This document shows, one piece after another, positions 1 through 7,652 of a stretch of DNA of 64,000 bases (positions are counted from its first letter, which is position 1; the number at the start of each line of letters is the position of its first letter). Source of the stretch: Cytobacillus sp. NCCP-133. Its GTDB lineage: Bacteria; Bacillota; Bacilli; Bacillales; Cytobacillaceae. The translations under genes were made by a program, and so were the position numbers. The stretch covers positions 1-64,000 of the forward strand of contig NZ_BRVM01000005.1 of assembly GCF_026011715.1 (NCBI RefSeq). The letters are read 5' to 3'. The notes below the pieces were generated by a model. The model saw only the letters and a program-made list of their open reading frames with translations. It was not told where the DNA came from and made no database searches.

Positions 1-94
1 CAATTGAGCTGGACAACGTATTGGTGAATACTCGGCAGCACTTCTTCATGCATTATCTAGTTTTGAAGGAATGAATTTTCTTCAAACCAAATAG
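1..94 (+). other. 23S-5S rRNA spacer
   Basis: The 94 bases before the 5S gene do not contain the conserved 3' end of 23S rRNA. The text around position 20-60 (an arm ending in TTCATGCATTATCTAG) matches the style of Bacillus 23S-5S spacers, so the rest of an rRNA operon probably lies just left of the window. No ORF is supported here. Confidence 0.6.
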
Positions 95-211
<117 letters not shown>

Positions 212-217
212 ATATGA

Positions 218-246
218 AAGAGCACCTGAATGGGTGTTCTTTTTGT
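218..246 (+). terminator. Terminator of the rRNA operon
   Basis: A stem of about nine base pairs (AAGAGCACC with GGTGTTCTT, one G-U pair) followed by a T run lies directly after the 5S gene. Confidence 0.8.
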
Positions 247-402
247 TATAGTTTGTTTTAAGTAATTTCATCTTATTAAAAAGATGGTTGTGATGAATTA
301 AATAAGGCTATGTATGTACCTATCTTACCTTTTATGGCTGACTTTTTTGAAATATGCACTACTTTTAACATATATGAACCGATTTTTTTCATATTAGGAA
401 AC
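247..402. other. Intergenic, nothing recognised
   Basis: AT-rich stretch between the rRNA terminator and the convergent lysE-family gene. No ORF, repeat or RNA motif was seen. Confidence 0.5.
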
Positions 403-1026
403 TTAAAACAGCAGCTTATATGCCTCAACCCCGAAGTAAATACCAAAACCAATCAATGAAAAGCCTGACAGGATAGAAATAAAAGCTAGAATCTTTCCTG
501 TTAAAAACCTTCTAAAGCTACTGGCAACTCCGGCCATTGTTAAATCCCAAAGCAGCAGGCCGATAAATATGGCCCCGCTGTATAAGATGACATGGGCTTT
601 ATCGTATTCTGCAGCTGTTTTTGCAAGCACAGAACCATAAATCCCTAGCCAGAATAAAATAGTCAATGGGTTGGATAAGGATATGAGAAACCCTGACATA
701 AAAGACTTTATCGAGGATTCACCTTTTCCCCTATAGCTTGAAATAACCTTTCCAGCACTTAGAAGGCTTTTAATACCCGTATATATAAGTACAAAAAAAC
801 CAAAGCACCACAAAAAAGCTTTCATAAATGGAATTTCCAGAAAGTTAACTACTCCAAGGTAAACGGCAAGCATGTAAACTGCATCAGCCGTCATGGCGCC
901 AAGGCCGACGAGCCAAGCATGAAAGAAACCATTTTTAATCCCTTTATCGAGCTGTGCTGCATTGATTGGGCCAATTGGTGCTGCCAAAGAAATGCCTAAG
1001 AATATATACCCTAGAAAAATGCTCAT
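403..1026 (-). CDS. LysE/RhtB-family amino-acid exporter
   Basis: This encodes a 207-residue membrane protein of the LysE/RhtB translocator family, which exports amino acids or related small molecules across the cytoplasmic membrane. The N-terminus has the family signature SLAAPIGPINA, followed by about six hydrophobic segments, and the length fits the family. The start is placed at the ATG at 1026 because AGGAGTTG lies seven bases before it; an upstream in-frame start would add twelve residues without a ribosome site. It stands alone, convergent with the rRNA operon and divergent from mgtE. The substrate cannot be told from sequence. Confidence 0.85.
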   Translation of the reverse strand: MSIFLGYIFLGISLAAPIGPINAAQLDKGIKNGFFHAWLVGLGAMTADAVYMLAVYLGVVNFLEIPFMKAFLWCFGFFVLIYTGIKSLLSAGKVISSYRGKGESSIKSFMSGFLISLSNPLTILFWLGIYGSVLAKTAAEYDKAHVILYSGAIFIGLLLWDLTMAGVASSFRRFLTGKILAFISILSGFSLIGFGIYFGVEAYKLLF

Positions 1027-1195
1027 TTTTACAACTCCTAATTTCAAGCATTGTTTGTACAAATTCTATTCATCTATCAAGGAGTATAGGACAACTTTTA
1101 ACCTATTTATTAAACCTTGCTGTTTTATTGTTCAGGAGTTTCGGGAATAACAAGAGAGATAAAATTAGATTCAATGTGATTCCGGAGGGAAGTAT

Positions 1196-2551
1196 ATGGC
1201 GATAAATATATCTGAAAATCAGTTAACACTTGAAATAATTAAATCATTAAAAGATACAAAGAAAGTTAACTTTCAGAAAATTATTACTGAGCTTCAGCCT
1301 TATGATATCGCACGAATCTTTGAAGGAATGCCCGTAAAGCACCATCCACGCTTCCTCCTGTTCATGAAACCTGATCAGATAGCGGAATTAATTCAGGAAC
1401 TTGAGAAGGAAAACCAGGCAAGAGTGCTGTCACTTTTAGGAATTGAAAAGTCCGGTGCAATTCTTGACTTGATGGATAATGCCGATATTGCCGCTTTATT
1501 GGAAGGGATGTCGCCTGAAAGGATGGAAGAGCTCCTGTCAGGAATGAAGCTGGAAGAATCCCGAGTTGTCAAGTACATTATGAAATATCCACCTGAAACA
1601 GCAGGACGGCTGATGACAAACCGATTTGTCTGGATTCCGCAGCATTATACGGTCAGGGATACTGTAGAAAAAATGAAGTCTTTTGCCGAGTATTCGGAAA
1701 CCATCAATTACTTATATGTAATTGATGACGACAAAAAATTGGTTGGTGTTGTTTCTTATCGGGATTTAATTCTTGCAAATGAAAATGAAAAAATTCAGGA
1801 CATCATGTATAGCAGAGTAATTGCTGTATCAGCGGATACTGATCAGGAAGAGGTTGCAAGGCTGATCGAGAGGTACGATTTCCTGGCTATTCCCGTTGTA
1901 GAAGAAGATCAGCTGGTGGGGATCGTAACATTCGATGATATTATTGATGTTGTTATTAGTGAAGCAAACGAAGATATTGAGAAACTATCCGCTTCAGGAA
2001 GAGCGATTGACTTTGATACAAAGCCCCTCGTTGCTGCTTATAGGAGGCTTCCTTGGCTCATCCTGCTGTTATTCATCGGAATCGTATCCGGCACTATTAT
2101 AAGTGGTTTTGAAGAAACATTGTCTCAAGCAGTAGCGCTGGCTTTTTTTATGCCCATGATTGCTGGGATGACGGGCAATACAGGAACCCAGTCTTTGGCG
2201 GTTGTTGTGCGTGGGCTTATAAACAGAGATTTGGATAAAAAGCTGGTTACTAAATTGGTTTTTCGAGAGTTTAGTGTCGGCATCATCATAGGCCTTACAT
2301 GCGGAATTCTTATTGCAGTAATTGCGTATGTATGGCAGGGCAGCTTAGCTCTTGGGATGGTTGTAGGAACCTCGTTAATTCTCACACTCATTATAGGGAC
2401 CCTGGCAGGAACGGTCATTCCATTAATTTTATACAGATTTAACATTGACCCTGCTGTTGCATCCGGACCATTGATAACGACACTGAATGATATTTTATCA
2501 TTGTTCATTTATTTCGGGCTGGCAACCATTTTTATAACAAAATTGACTTAA
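1196..2551 (+). CDS. mgtE: Magnesium transporter MgtE
   Basis: This 451-residue protein is an MgtE-type Mg2+ channel. The cytoplasmic N domain (about 1-130) and a CBS pair (about 135-255) form the magnesium sensor that closes the pore. Five membrane helices fill about 285-450, and the segment GNTGTQSLAV around residue 325 is the conserved pore helix. Length is typical. The start follows a good GGAGGGA site. Many Bacillus mgtE genes carry an M-box (ykoK) riboswitch, but the 130-bp leader here shows no such structure, so control by Mg2+ is probably at the protein level. Confidence 0.95.
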   Translation: MAINISENQLTLEIIKSLKDTKKVNFQKIITELQPYDIARIFEGMPVKHHPRFLLFMKPDQIAELIQELEKENQARVLSLLGIEKSGAILDLMDNADIAALLEGMSPERMEELLSGMKLEESRVVKYIMKYPPETAGRLMTNRFVWIPQHYTVRDTVEKMKSFAEYSETINYLYVIDDDKKLVGVVSYRDLILANENEKIQDIMYSRVIAVSADTDQEEVARLIERYDFLAIPVVEEDQLVGIVTFDDIIDVVISEANEDIEKLSASGRAIDFDTKPLVAAYRRLPWLILLLFIGIVSGTIISGFEETLSQAVALAFFMPMIAGMTGNTGTQSLAVVVRGLINRDLDKKLVTKLVFREFSVGIIIGLTCGILIAVIAYVWQGSLALGMVVGTSLILTLIIGTLAGTVIPLILYRFNIDPAVASGPLITTLNDILSLFIYFGLATIFITKLT

Positions 2552-2628
2552 TTTGTGTTTTAAATAGCATACATAAAAATATTTCCCATGCAAAAAATAA
2601 AATGAAAAAATGCAGGGGAGTGTTTAAT

Positions 2629-2808
2629 ATGGATGCTAAACGTGTGAACCAAATCCTTTCATCTTCAGCTGATATCGAAGTAAAATATAATGGAGCTTCG
2701 GTTTGGATCGATAAGTTAAATGAAGATGGAAGAACAGCTACTGTTCATCTGCGCGGTCCGCTCGAGGAGAGATCTGAAGTGGAAATTGCAGAGCTAAAAG
2801 AACTGTAA
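2629..2808 (+). CDS. sspH: H-type small acid-soluble spore protein
   Basis: This 59-residue protein matches the SspH family of minor spore core proteins in both length and sequence, beginning MDAKRVNQIL and containing VWIDKLNE and ATVHLRGP. Such proteins are made in the forespore and packed in the core. The ATG at 2629 is preceded by GGGGAG; a reading frame open nine codons further upstream has no ribosome site. It is followed by its own terminator and is monocistronic, as in B. subtilis. It is direct evidence that the organism sporulates. Confidence 0.92.
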   Translation: MDAKRVNQILSSSADIEVKYNGASVWIDKLNEDGRTATVHLRGPLEERSEVEIAELKEL

Positions 2809-2814
2809 CATTAG

Positions 2815-2842
2815 AAAGGCCGCCTAAATGGCGGCTTTGTTT
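2815..2842. terminator. Terminator between convergent genes
   Basis: The stem AAAGGCCGCC / GGCGGCTTT with T-rich flanks on both sides can serve sspH and the convergent small gene. Confidence 0.8.
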
Positions 2843-2993
2843 AGTATCTCTCCTTTCTGGATTCTTTTTCAGATCGTTCATTTATATATTGATTTTCAGC
2901 TGCAGCAAAGTTTACCGATTGCAGGCTGACTTCTTTATCAATGCCATATAGGTCCTTGCTGGGGTCCTCCCTAAAAGTTTGTTCCCTTTCCAT
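2841..2993 (-). CDS. Small hydrophilic protein, unknown
   Basis: A 50-residue, highly charged protein starting MEREQTFRED, rich in Glu, Lys and Arg and without membrane segments. The ATG at 2993 follows a near-perfect AAAGGAGGCG site, and the gene ends in a shared terminator, so it is likely real. I do not recognise the family. It sits alone between the spore gene sspH and csoR, and a spore-related role is possible but only by position. Confidence 0.6.
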   Translation of the reverse strand: MEREQTFREDPSKDLYGIDKEVSLQSVNFAAAENQYINERSEKESRKERY

Positions 2994-3101
2994 ATAAATT
3001 CGCCTCCTTTGAAAGTTATGTTTCCCGTTAGTATGAACATGGATTGGAAAATCATAATAGGGAAAAATGAGCAAATGCCATTTAGATTATAAGCATATGA
3101 C

Positions 3102-3131
3102 TTTACATAGGATACCGGGGTATATTAAGAT
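3102..3131 (+). promoter_or_regulatory. csoR promoter with CsoR-like operator
   Basis: A -35-like TTTACA (3102) and an AT-rich -10 region flank the near-palindrome ATACCGGGGTAT (3112-3123). This resembles known CsoR sites (TACCC/GGGTAT halves around a GC-rich centre), and its place between -35 and -10 fits repression relieved by Cu(I). Confidence 0.55.
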
Positions 3132-3153
3132 ATTCTTAAAGGAGGCTGATCAA

Positions 3154-3492
3154 ATGGCTTTTGAAAATAATGATGAATTACTGGGTGAGGGCTGCTGTTC
3201 GATTGACTCCGATCGTAAAAGTCACCATTCTGAAAAAGTTAAAAAGAATTTAACCACTCGCTTAAATCGAATTGAAGGGCAGATTCGCGGAATCAAAGGT
3301 CTAATCGCGAAAGATACTTACTGCGATGATGTCATTACACAGATTTCAGCAACTCAATCTGCCTTAAACAGTGTTGCAAAGCTTTTGCTTGAAGGCCATT
3401 TAAAAAGCTGTGTAGTAGAAAGAATCCATGAAGGCGATGATGAAGTGCTGGATGAATTTCTGGTCACTATTCAAAAACTAATGAAAAAATAA
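3154..3492 (+). CDS. csoR: Copper-sensing repressor CsoR
   Basis: This 112-residue protein is a CsoR/RcnR-family all-helical repressor that leaves DNA when it binds Cu(I). The family core (RLNRIEGQIRGIKGLI) is present, and the three copper ligands can be seen as Cys in TYCDDV and the His and Cys of GHLKSC. It has an N-terminal extension with CC and HH residues. The ATG at 3154 follows AAAGGAGGC; the frame is open further upstream but without a ribosome site. It is co-transcribed with copZ, which begins 13 bases after its stop. The operator in its promoter implies autoregulation. Confidence 0.93.
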   Translation: MAFENNDELLGEGCCSIDSDRKSHHSEKVKKNLTTRLNRIEGQIRGIKGLIAKDTYCDDVITQISATQSALNSVAKLLLEGHLKSCVVERIHEGDDEVLDEFLVTIQKLMKK

Positions 3493-3505
3493 GGAGTTGT
3501 TCAAT

Positions 3506-3712
3506 ATGCAAAATGTTACATTAAAAGTCAGCGGCATGTCTTGCGGTCATTGTGTAAAGGCAGTAGAGGGCAGCGTTGGAAACTTAAACGGTGTAGAAAA
3601 TGTATCAGTTGATCTAGATAACGGCCAAGTACAAGTGAAATATGATTCTTCAGCGGTTACACTTGAGCAAATCAAGGAAACAATTGATGATCAGGGGTAC
3701 GATGTCGAATAA
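3506..3712 (+). CDS. copZ: Copper chaperone CopZ
   Basis: This 68-residue protein is a single heavy-metal-associated (HMA) domain with the Cu(I)-binding motif GMSCGHC near the N-terminus and the ferredoxin-like fold pattern of CopZ, ending DDQGYDVE. It carries copper in the cytoplasm and hands it to the ATPase CopA. The start is the ATG at 3506 with AAGGAG upstream; an in-frame start three codons earlier is less likely. It ends in a strong terminator, so copA just downstream needs its own promoter. Confidence 0.95.
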   Translation: MQNVTLKVSGMSCGHCVKAVEGSVGNLNGVENVSVDLDNGQVQVKYDSSAVTLEQIKETIDDQGYDVE

Positions 3713-3724
3713 ATTTACAAGCAG

Positions 3725-3757
3725 GAACGTGTGATTAAATACACGTTCTCTTTTTTT
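3725..3757 (+). terminator. Terminator of csoR-copZ
   Basis: The stem GAACGTGT / ACACGTTC is followed by seven Ts. Confidence 0.85.
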
Positions 3758-3782
3758 AAAAAAAATGTAGAATTATATTCAG

Positions 3783-3811
3783 TTGACATATAGGGTAGAT
3801 GGGTATAGTAT
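3783..3811 (+). promoter_or_regulatory. copA promoter with candidate CsoR site
   Basis: The -35 TTGACA (3783-3788) and a -10 TAGTAT 17 bases later bracket TAGGGTAGATGGGTATAG. Its complement has two TACCC halves, as in known CsoR operators, so copA is probably controlled by CsoR separately from csoR-copZ. The site is less symmetric than the one before csoR. Confidence 0.5.
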
Positions 3812-3856
3812 ATGAGTAGAAATAATTTACTTCACTTAAAGTAAGGAGTGGTATAT

Positions 3857-6292
3857 ATGAGCGATGCAGCATTAAAAGAAGTACAGCTGCCTATCTCAGG
3901 CATGACATGTGCAGCTTGTTCTACACGCATTGAGAAAGGGCTCAATAAGCTCAAAGGTGTCCAGGAAGCAAATGTCAATCTTGCACTGGAAAAAGCATCA
4001 GTCAAATATAATCCCAATGTAATTACAGTTGAGGCATTTGAAAAGAAAATAGAGGATCTCGGTTATGCCGTTGTTACTGAGAAAGCTGAACTTGATCTTA
4101 TCGGCATGACATGTGCTGTATGCTCAGGCCGTATTGAAAAAGGGCTGAATAAGCTTCCGGGAATCAAAAATGCTGTAGTAAATCTTGCTCTTGAAACAGC
4201 CTCTGTTGAATACAATCCAGAACAAACATCTATCCAGGATATGATTAAGAAAGTGGAGGACTTGGGATATCAGGCGAAAGTTAAACAGGATGAAAATCAT
4301 GATCGTGCTGATTATCGGGTAAAGGAAATTGAAAAGCAGAAGGGAAAATTTATTTTTTCTTTAATCCTTTCGATTCCATTGTTCTGGTCGATGGTGGGCC
4401 ATTTTGAATTTACACAGTTTATTTATGTTCCTGAAATGTTTATGAATCCTTGGGTACAGCTTGCACTTGCAACACCTGTTCAATTTTTCATCGGAAGCCA
4501 ATTTTACGTTGGTGCGTACAAAGCAATTAAAAATAAAAGTGCTAATATGGATGTTTTAGTGGCCCTGGGCACTTCAGCTGCTTATTTTTACAGTTTATAT
4601 CAGTCGATTTTGTCCATTGGTACAAATGCACATATGGTAGAACTTTATTATGAGACGAGTGCCATCCTAATCACCTTGATCATTTTGGGTAAATTATTTG
4701 AAGCTCGTGCGAAAGGCCGCTCTTCAGAGGCAATTAAAAAGCTGATGGGACTCCAGGCTAAAACAGCTACTGTGCTGAGAAACGGGGAAGAGATTGAAGT
4801 TCCTCTTGAAGATGTTCAGGCAGGGGATAACATTTATGTTAAGCCGGGCGAAAAGGTTCCTGTAGATGGTGAAATACTGGAAGGGCAATCCGCACTGGAT
4901 GAGTCCATGCTCACAGGTGAAAGCGTGCCAGTTGATAAAACAGCAGGTGACCTCGTCATTGGATCAACTATAAATAAAAATGGCTTCCTAAAGATTAAAG
5001 CAACAAAAGTCGGGAAAGATACAGCATTATCCCAAATCATTAAAGTGGTTGAAGAAGCTCAAGGTTCAAAAGCGCCTATCCAGCGGCTTGCAGACAGAAT
5101 ATCAGGAATTTTTGTGCCTATAGTGGTCTCAATTGCCGTAATTACATTCTTTGTTTGGTATTTATGGGTAAGCCCGGGAGAGTTTGCGGAGGCGCTAGAA
5201 AAGCTAATTGCTGTCCTTGTCATTGCATGTCCATGTGCGCTTGGTTTGGCAACGCCAACGTCTATTATGGCAGGGTCAGGACGTGCTGCAGAATATGGCG
5301 TTCTTTTCAAAGGCGGAGAGCATTTGGAATTAACACATGAAATCACTACGGTTGTTCTTGATAAAACTGGAACGGTCACACATGGGAAACCGGTTTTAAC
5401 AGATGTAGTAGTGGAAGGAAACATGGATGAAAATACTTTCCTTCAGCTTGTGGGCTCAGCTGAAAGACAGTCAGAGCATCCTCTGGCAGAAGCCATTGTA
5501 AAGGGAATAAAGGAAAAAGGAATCGGCCTATTGAATGCTGAAGATTTCAAAGCAATTCCTGGTTATGGGATTTCGGCAAAAGCAGAGGGAAAAGAGCTGC
5601 TAATCGGTACCAGAAGATTAATGCAAAAGTATGACATAAACATTGAGCCAGCAGAAACTAAAATGGTGTCGCTTGAGGATAATGGTAAGACAGCAATGCT
5701 TGTCGCGGTTGATGGACAATACATGGGTATCGTAGCTGTAGCTGATACGGTAAAGGAAACATCCAAACAAGCGATCAAGCGTCTAAAGGATTTGGGACTT
5801 GAAGTGGTTATGTTTACAGGTGATAACAAAAGGACAGCTCAGGCAATTGCCGGTGAAGTCGCCATAGATGTTGCTATTGCTGAAGTTCTTCCAGAAGGAA
5901 AAGCGGACGAAGTTAAGAAGCTGCAAGAACAAGGCAAGAAAGTCGCAATGGTCGGTGATGGCATTAATGATGCTCCTGCACTGGCTGTTGCGGATATTGG
6001 TATGGCTATTGGCACAGGTACAGATGTCGCAATGGAAGCAGCAGATATAACCTTAATGAGAGGCGATTTGAATAGTATTGCAGATGCTATTCTAATGAGT
6101 AAAAAGACGATTAGGAATATAAGGCAAAACCTATTCTGGGCCTTCGCATACAATACCCTTGGAATTCCTGTGGCAGCTTTAGGATTGCTTGCTCCTTGGC
6201 TTGCTGGGGCTGCAATGGCATTCAGCTCAGTATCAGTCGTATTGAATGCTTTGCGCCTGCAAAGAGTAAAATTGAGTGAAAAGAACGGATAA
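3857..6292 (+). CDS. copA: Copper-exporting P-type ATPase CopA
   Basis: This 811-residue P1B-type ATPase pumps Cu(I) out of the cell. Two N-terminal HMA domains carry GMTCAAC (Cys18/21) and GMTCAVC (Cys86/89). The intramembrane metal motif CPC is at about 458-460, the phosphorylated Asp in DKTGT at about 502, and the hinge motif [10 protein letters not shown] near 695. Eight membrane helices are expected. The ATG at 3857 has AAGGAG seven bases upstream; a GTG three codons earlier overlaps that site and is rejected. It is preceded by its own promoter and followed after 27 bases by two small ORFs that may be co-transcribed. Confidence 0.96.
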   Translation: MSDAALKEVQLPISGMTCAACSTRIEKGLNKLKGVQEANVNLALEKASVKYNPNVITVEAFEKKIEDLGYAVVTEKAELDLIGMTCAVCSGRIEKGLNKLPGIKNAVVNLALETASVEYNPEQTSIQDMIKKVEDLGYQAKVKQDENHDRADYRVKEIEKQKGKFIFSLILSIPLFWSMVGHFEFTQFIYVPEMFMNPWVQLALATPVQFFIGSQFYVGAYKAIKNKSANMDVLVALGTSAAYFYSLYQSILSIGTNAHMVELYYETSAILITLIILGKLFEARAKGRSSEAIKKLMGLQAKTATVLRNGEEIEVPLEDVQAGDNIYVKPGEKVPVDGEILEGQSALDESMLTGESVPVDKTAGDLVIGSTINKNGFLKIKATKVGKDTALSQIIKVVEEAQGSKAPIQRLADRISGIFVPIVVSIAVITFFVWYLWVSPGEFAEALEKLIAVLVIACPCALGLATPTSIMAGSGRAAEYGVLFKGGEHLELTHEITTVVLDKTGTVTHGKPVLTDVVVEGNMDENTFLQLVGSAERQSEHPLAEAIVKGIKEKGIGLLNAEDFKAIPGYGISAKAEGKELLIGTRRLMQKYDINIEPAETKMVSLEDNGKTAMLVAVDGQYMGIVAVADTVKETSKQAIKRLKDLGLEVVMFTGDNKRTAQAIAGEVAIDVAIAEVLPEGKADEVKKLQEQGKKVAMVGDGINDAPALAVADIGMAIGTGTDVAMEAADITLMRGDLNSIADAILMSKKTIRNIRQNLFWAFAYNTLGIPVAALGLLAPWLAGAAMAFSSVSVVLNALRLQRVKLSEKNG

Positions 6293-6319
6293 ACAAAAAC
6301 AATAAGGAAGGAGCTGGCT

Positions 6320-6469
6320 ATCAAGAAAAAATGGGCAGGAGCTGCAATAGCATACCTGGTTTTGGTGATGGCGGGGTATACGGTGTATGACACTGTTCTG
6401 GCTGAGCCGGAACAAGAACGGTATAATATGGAAATGGAGAACCATGAGAGTAAGAAGGAAACAGAATAA
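6320..6469 (+). CDS. Small membrane protein, apparent ATC start
   Basis: An open frame of 49 codons follows the very strong site AAGGAAGGAG (6304-6313) at ideal distance, but the codon in the start position is ATC. The product would begin with three Lys and Trp, continue with one membrane helix (about 5-27) and end in a charged tail of about 22 residues, which is a coherent small membrane protein. A CTG two codons upstream is the other start choice. It lies 27 bases after copA and 38 bases before the glutaredoxin-like ORF. I do not recognise the family. Either the start is truly non-standard or the start codon is mutated. Confidence 0.5.
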   Translation: MKKKWAGAAIAYLVLVMAGYTVYDTVLAEPEQERYNMEMENHESKKETE

Positions 6470-6507
6470 CAACAATAAAACTGGTATTCGAAAGGAATGC
6501 TGTTCGA

Positions 6508-6786
6508 ATGAAATTAAACCTCAAGCTTTATATGAGGCCAACCTGACAGGATTGCCAGGCAGCGAAGGATTTCCTTTCGCAGAACAATGTAACTTTTACT
6601 GAAATCGACCTCACAAAAGACCCCCAAAGGGAACAGGAATTAATGAATGCTACAGGCAGCCGTATTGTTCCTGCCTTTCTGTTTGAAAAGAAGAAATGGT
6701 ACGGTGGGACTAAGAAAAAGCATCTGATATGGTTTGAAATGAATCAGGATGAAATAAAAAGGAGTATTGCTGATGATCTATTTTAA
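6508..6786 (+). CDS. Probable selenocysteine glutaredoxin-like protein (TGA at codon 13)
   Basis: Read through one in-frame TGA (6544-6546) this is a 92-residue glutaredoxin-fold protein. The N-terminal strand (KLNLKLYMRPT) is followed by TGA-Q-D-C, exactly where the CxxC active site of glutaredoxins stands, then the helix QAAKDFLSQ, strand VTFTEIDLTKDP, and the cis-Pro loop GSRIVPAFLF. So TGA probably encodes selenocysteine (Sec13-Gln-Asp-Cys16). A hairpin at 6562-6580 sits about 20 bases after TGA with GG at the start of its loop, as in bacterial SECIS elements. The ATG at 6508 has GAAAGGA upstream. It ends in a strong terminator and lies behind copA. If the host lacks selABCD it would instead be a truncated pseudogene. 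Confidence 0.72.
6562..6580 (+). promoter_or_regulatory. Candidate SECIS hairpin
   Basis: Immediately after the in-frame TGA, GCGAA (6562-6566) pairs with TTCGC (6576-6580), leaving the loop GGATTTCCT. The loop starts 21 bases after the TGA and its first two bases are G, meeting the usual bacterial SECIS rules (apical loop 16-37 nt from UGA, a G in its first two positions). GG/CC pairs could shorten the loop, leaving one bulged T. Confidence 0.6.
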
Positions 6787-6790
6787 TAAA

Positions 6791-6822
6791 GCAGAAGGAG
6801 GTTAAGCCTCCTTCTGCCTTTT
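6791..6822. terminator. Bidirectional terminator
   Basis: The stem GCAGAAGGAGG / CCTCCTTCTGC with a T run on the plus side and A run before it closes the copA unit and the convergent gene. Confidence 0.85.
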
Positions 6823-7064
6823 TAGTAGGTCATGTTATCCATTTGATTAAAGTCGCTCGGTTTTGCCCCGTTTGTTCCATGGCAGTTTTCATACATAGCT
6901 TTTAGTTCCTGTCCGGAAAGGTTGGGGTGCATTTCCTGCATATGCGGCTTCAGCTTCCCGAAGTTAAAAAGTCCCTCAGGTGATTCGTCCCCAGCTGCTA
7001 GTATGGCAGTGCCTGAACCAAGAATAAGGGAAACAGAGAATATTCCGGCAATGAATTTTTCCAT
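6822..7064 (-). CDS. Small secreted protein, unknown
   Basis: An 80-residue protein with an N-terminal signal peptide (hydrophobic stretch about 5-22, likely cleavage after ILAAG or nearby). The mature part of about 55 residues contains LKPHMQEMHPNLS and MYENCHGTNG, with a single Cys followed by His. I know such short exported proteins from other Bacillus genomes only as uncharacterised. The ATG at 7064 follows AGGAGTG. It is monocistronic, convergent with the glutaredoxin-like ORF and divergent from the nrdAB riboswitch. The CH/MH residues could bind metal, but this is not shown. Confidence 0.75.
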   Translation of the reverse strand: MEKFIAGIFSVSLILGSGTAILAAGDESPEGLFNFGKLKPHMQEMHPNLSGQELKAMYENCHGTNGAKPSDFNQMDNMTY

Positions 7065-7239
7065 TTTGAATCACTCCTTTATGTTCTGGACCCTTATGTT
7101 ACATCGTAATTGTCGAGAAAATATCGAGGAAGATTGAACTAAATGTGAAATGTTTCCTCCAAAATAATTGTAATCTGATTTTCTGTATGATAGAATTACC
7201 TACAATATATTGTGTTATTTAAGTGATTGAAAACTACAT

Positions 7240-7430
7240 ATGGATCGTGATTGGCGTCCTTAAAGGACTTAATAGGGAATCCGGTGAAAATCCGGAGCTG
7301 TCCCCGCAACTGTAAGAGCAGACGAACAAAGCATGCCACTGTACAAGACGCTTTAAGGCGCTTGTATGGGAAGGGCTTTTAGTAGATTGAAGCACAAGCC
7401 AGGAGACCTGCCAAGGCGATCGATAGTTTC
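7240..7430 (+). promoter_or_regulatory. Cobalamin riboswitch (aptamer)
   Basis: The region has the conserved adenosylcobalamin aptamer core GGGAATCCGGTGAAAATCCG then GAGCTGTCCCCGCAACTGTA (7275-7314) and the B12 box AGCCAGGAGACCTGCC (7397-7412). GATCG and CGATC segments near the ends can form the closing P1 helix. About 170 nt of expression platform follow, ending in an intrinsic terminator just before the nrdA ribosome site. Confidence 0.93.
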
Positions 7431-7602
7431 TAATCTCCGGGGACTGAGGTGATGAAACGATGGCGTAATGGTGTTTTCTATAGGACTAAGTTATGAAAAA
7501 CTCATGATTGATTTTGGCACATCGTACTTTATCTGGTGGAGTAAAAATCAACAGTAGAGCTCAGGTAAAATAACTTTTGTTCCTGCTATTATTCTTTCGT
7601 TT

Positions 7603-7636
7603 GATCCGCTCATTTTCCGGGCGGATTTTTATTTTG
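7603..7636 (+). terminator. Riboswitch-controlled terminator
   Basis: The stem ATCCGC / GCGGAT is followed by TTTTTATTTT and lies five bases before the GGAGGA site of nrdA. It is the natural output of the upstream cobalamin riboswitch: B12 present, transcription stops. Confidence 0.65.
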
Positions 7637-7652
7637 CCAAGGAGGAAGCAAA

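Noticed and set aside
220-402. tRNA genes after the 5S rRNA
   Set aside because: No cloverleaf or CCA-ended tRNA sequence follows; the rRNA terminator comes at once.
1062-1195. M-box magnesium riboswitch before mgtE
   Set aside because: The 130-base leader shows none of the conserved M-box core or a terminator.
6508-6786. Reading the glutaredoxin-like ORF simply as a nonsense-mutated pseudogene
   Set aside because: The only defect is a TGA exactly at the catalytic Cys position with a SECIS-like stem behind it; the rest is intact. I keep pseudogene as the fallback if Sec machinery is missing.
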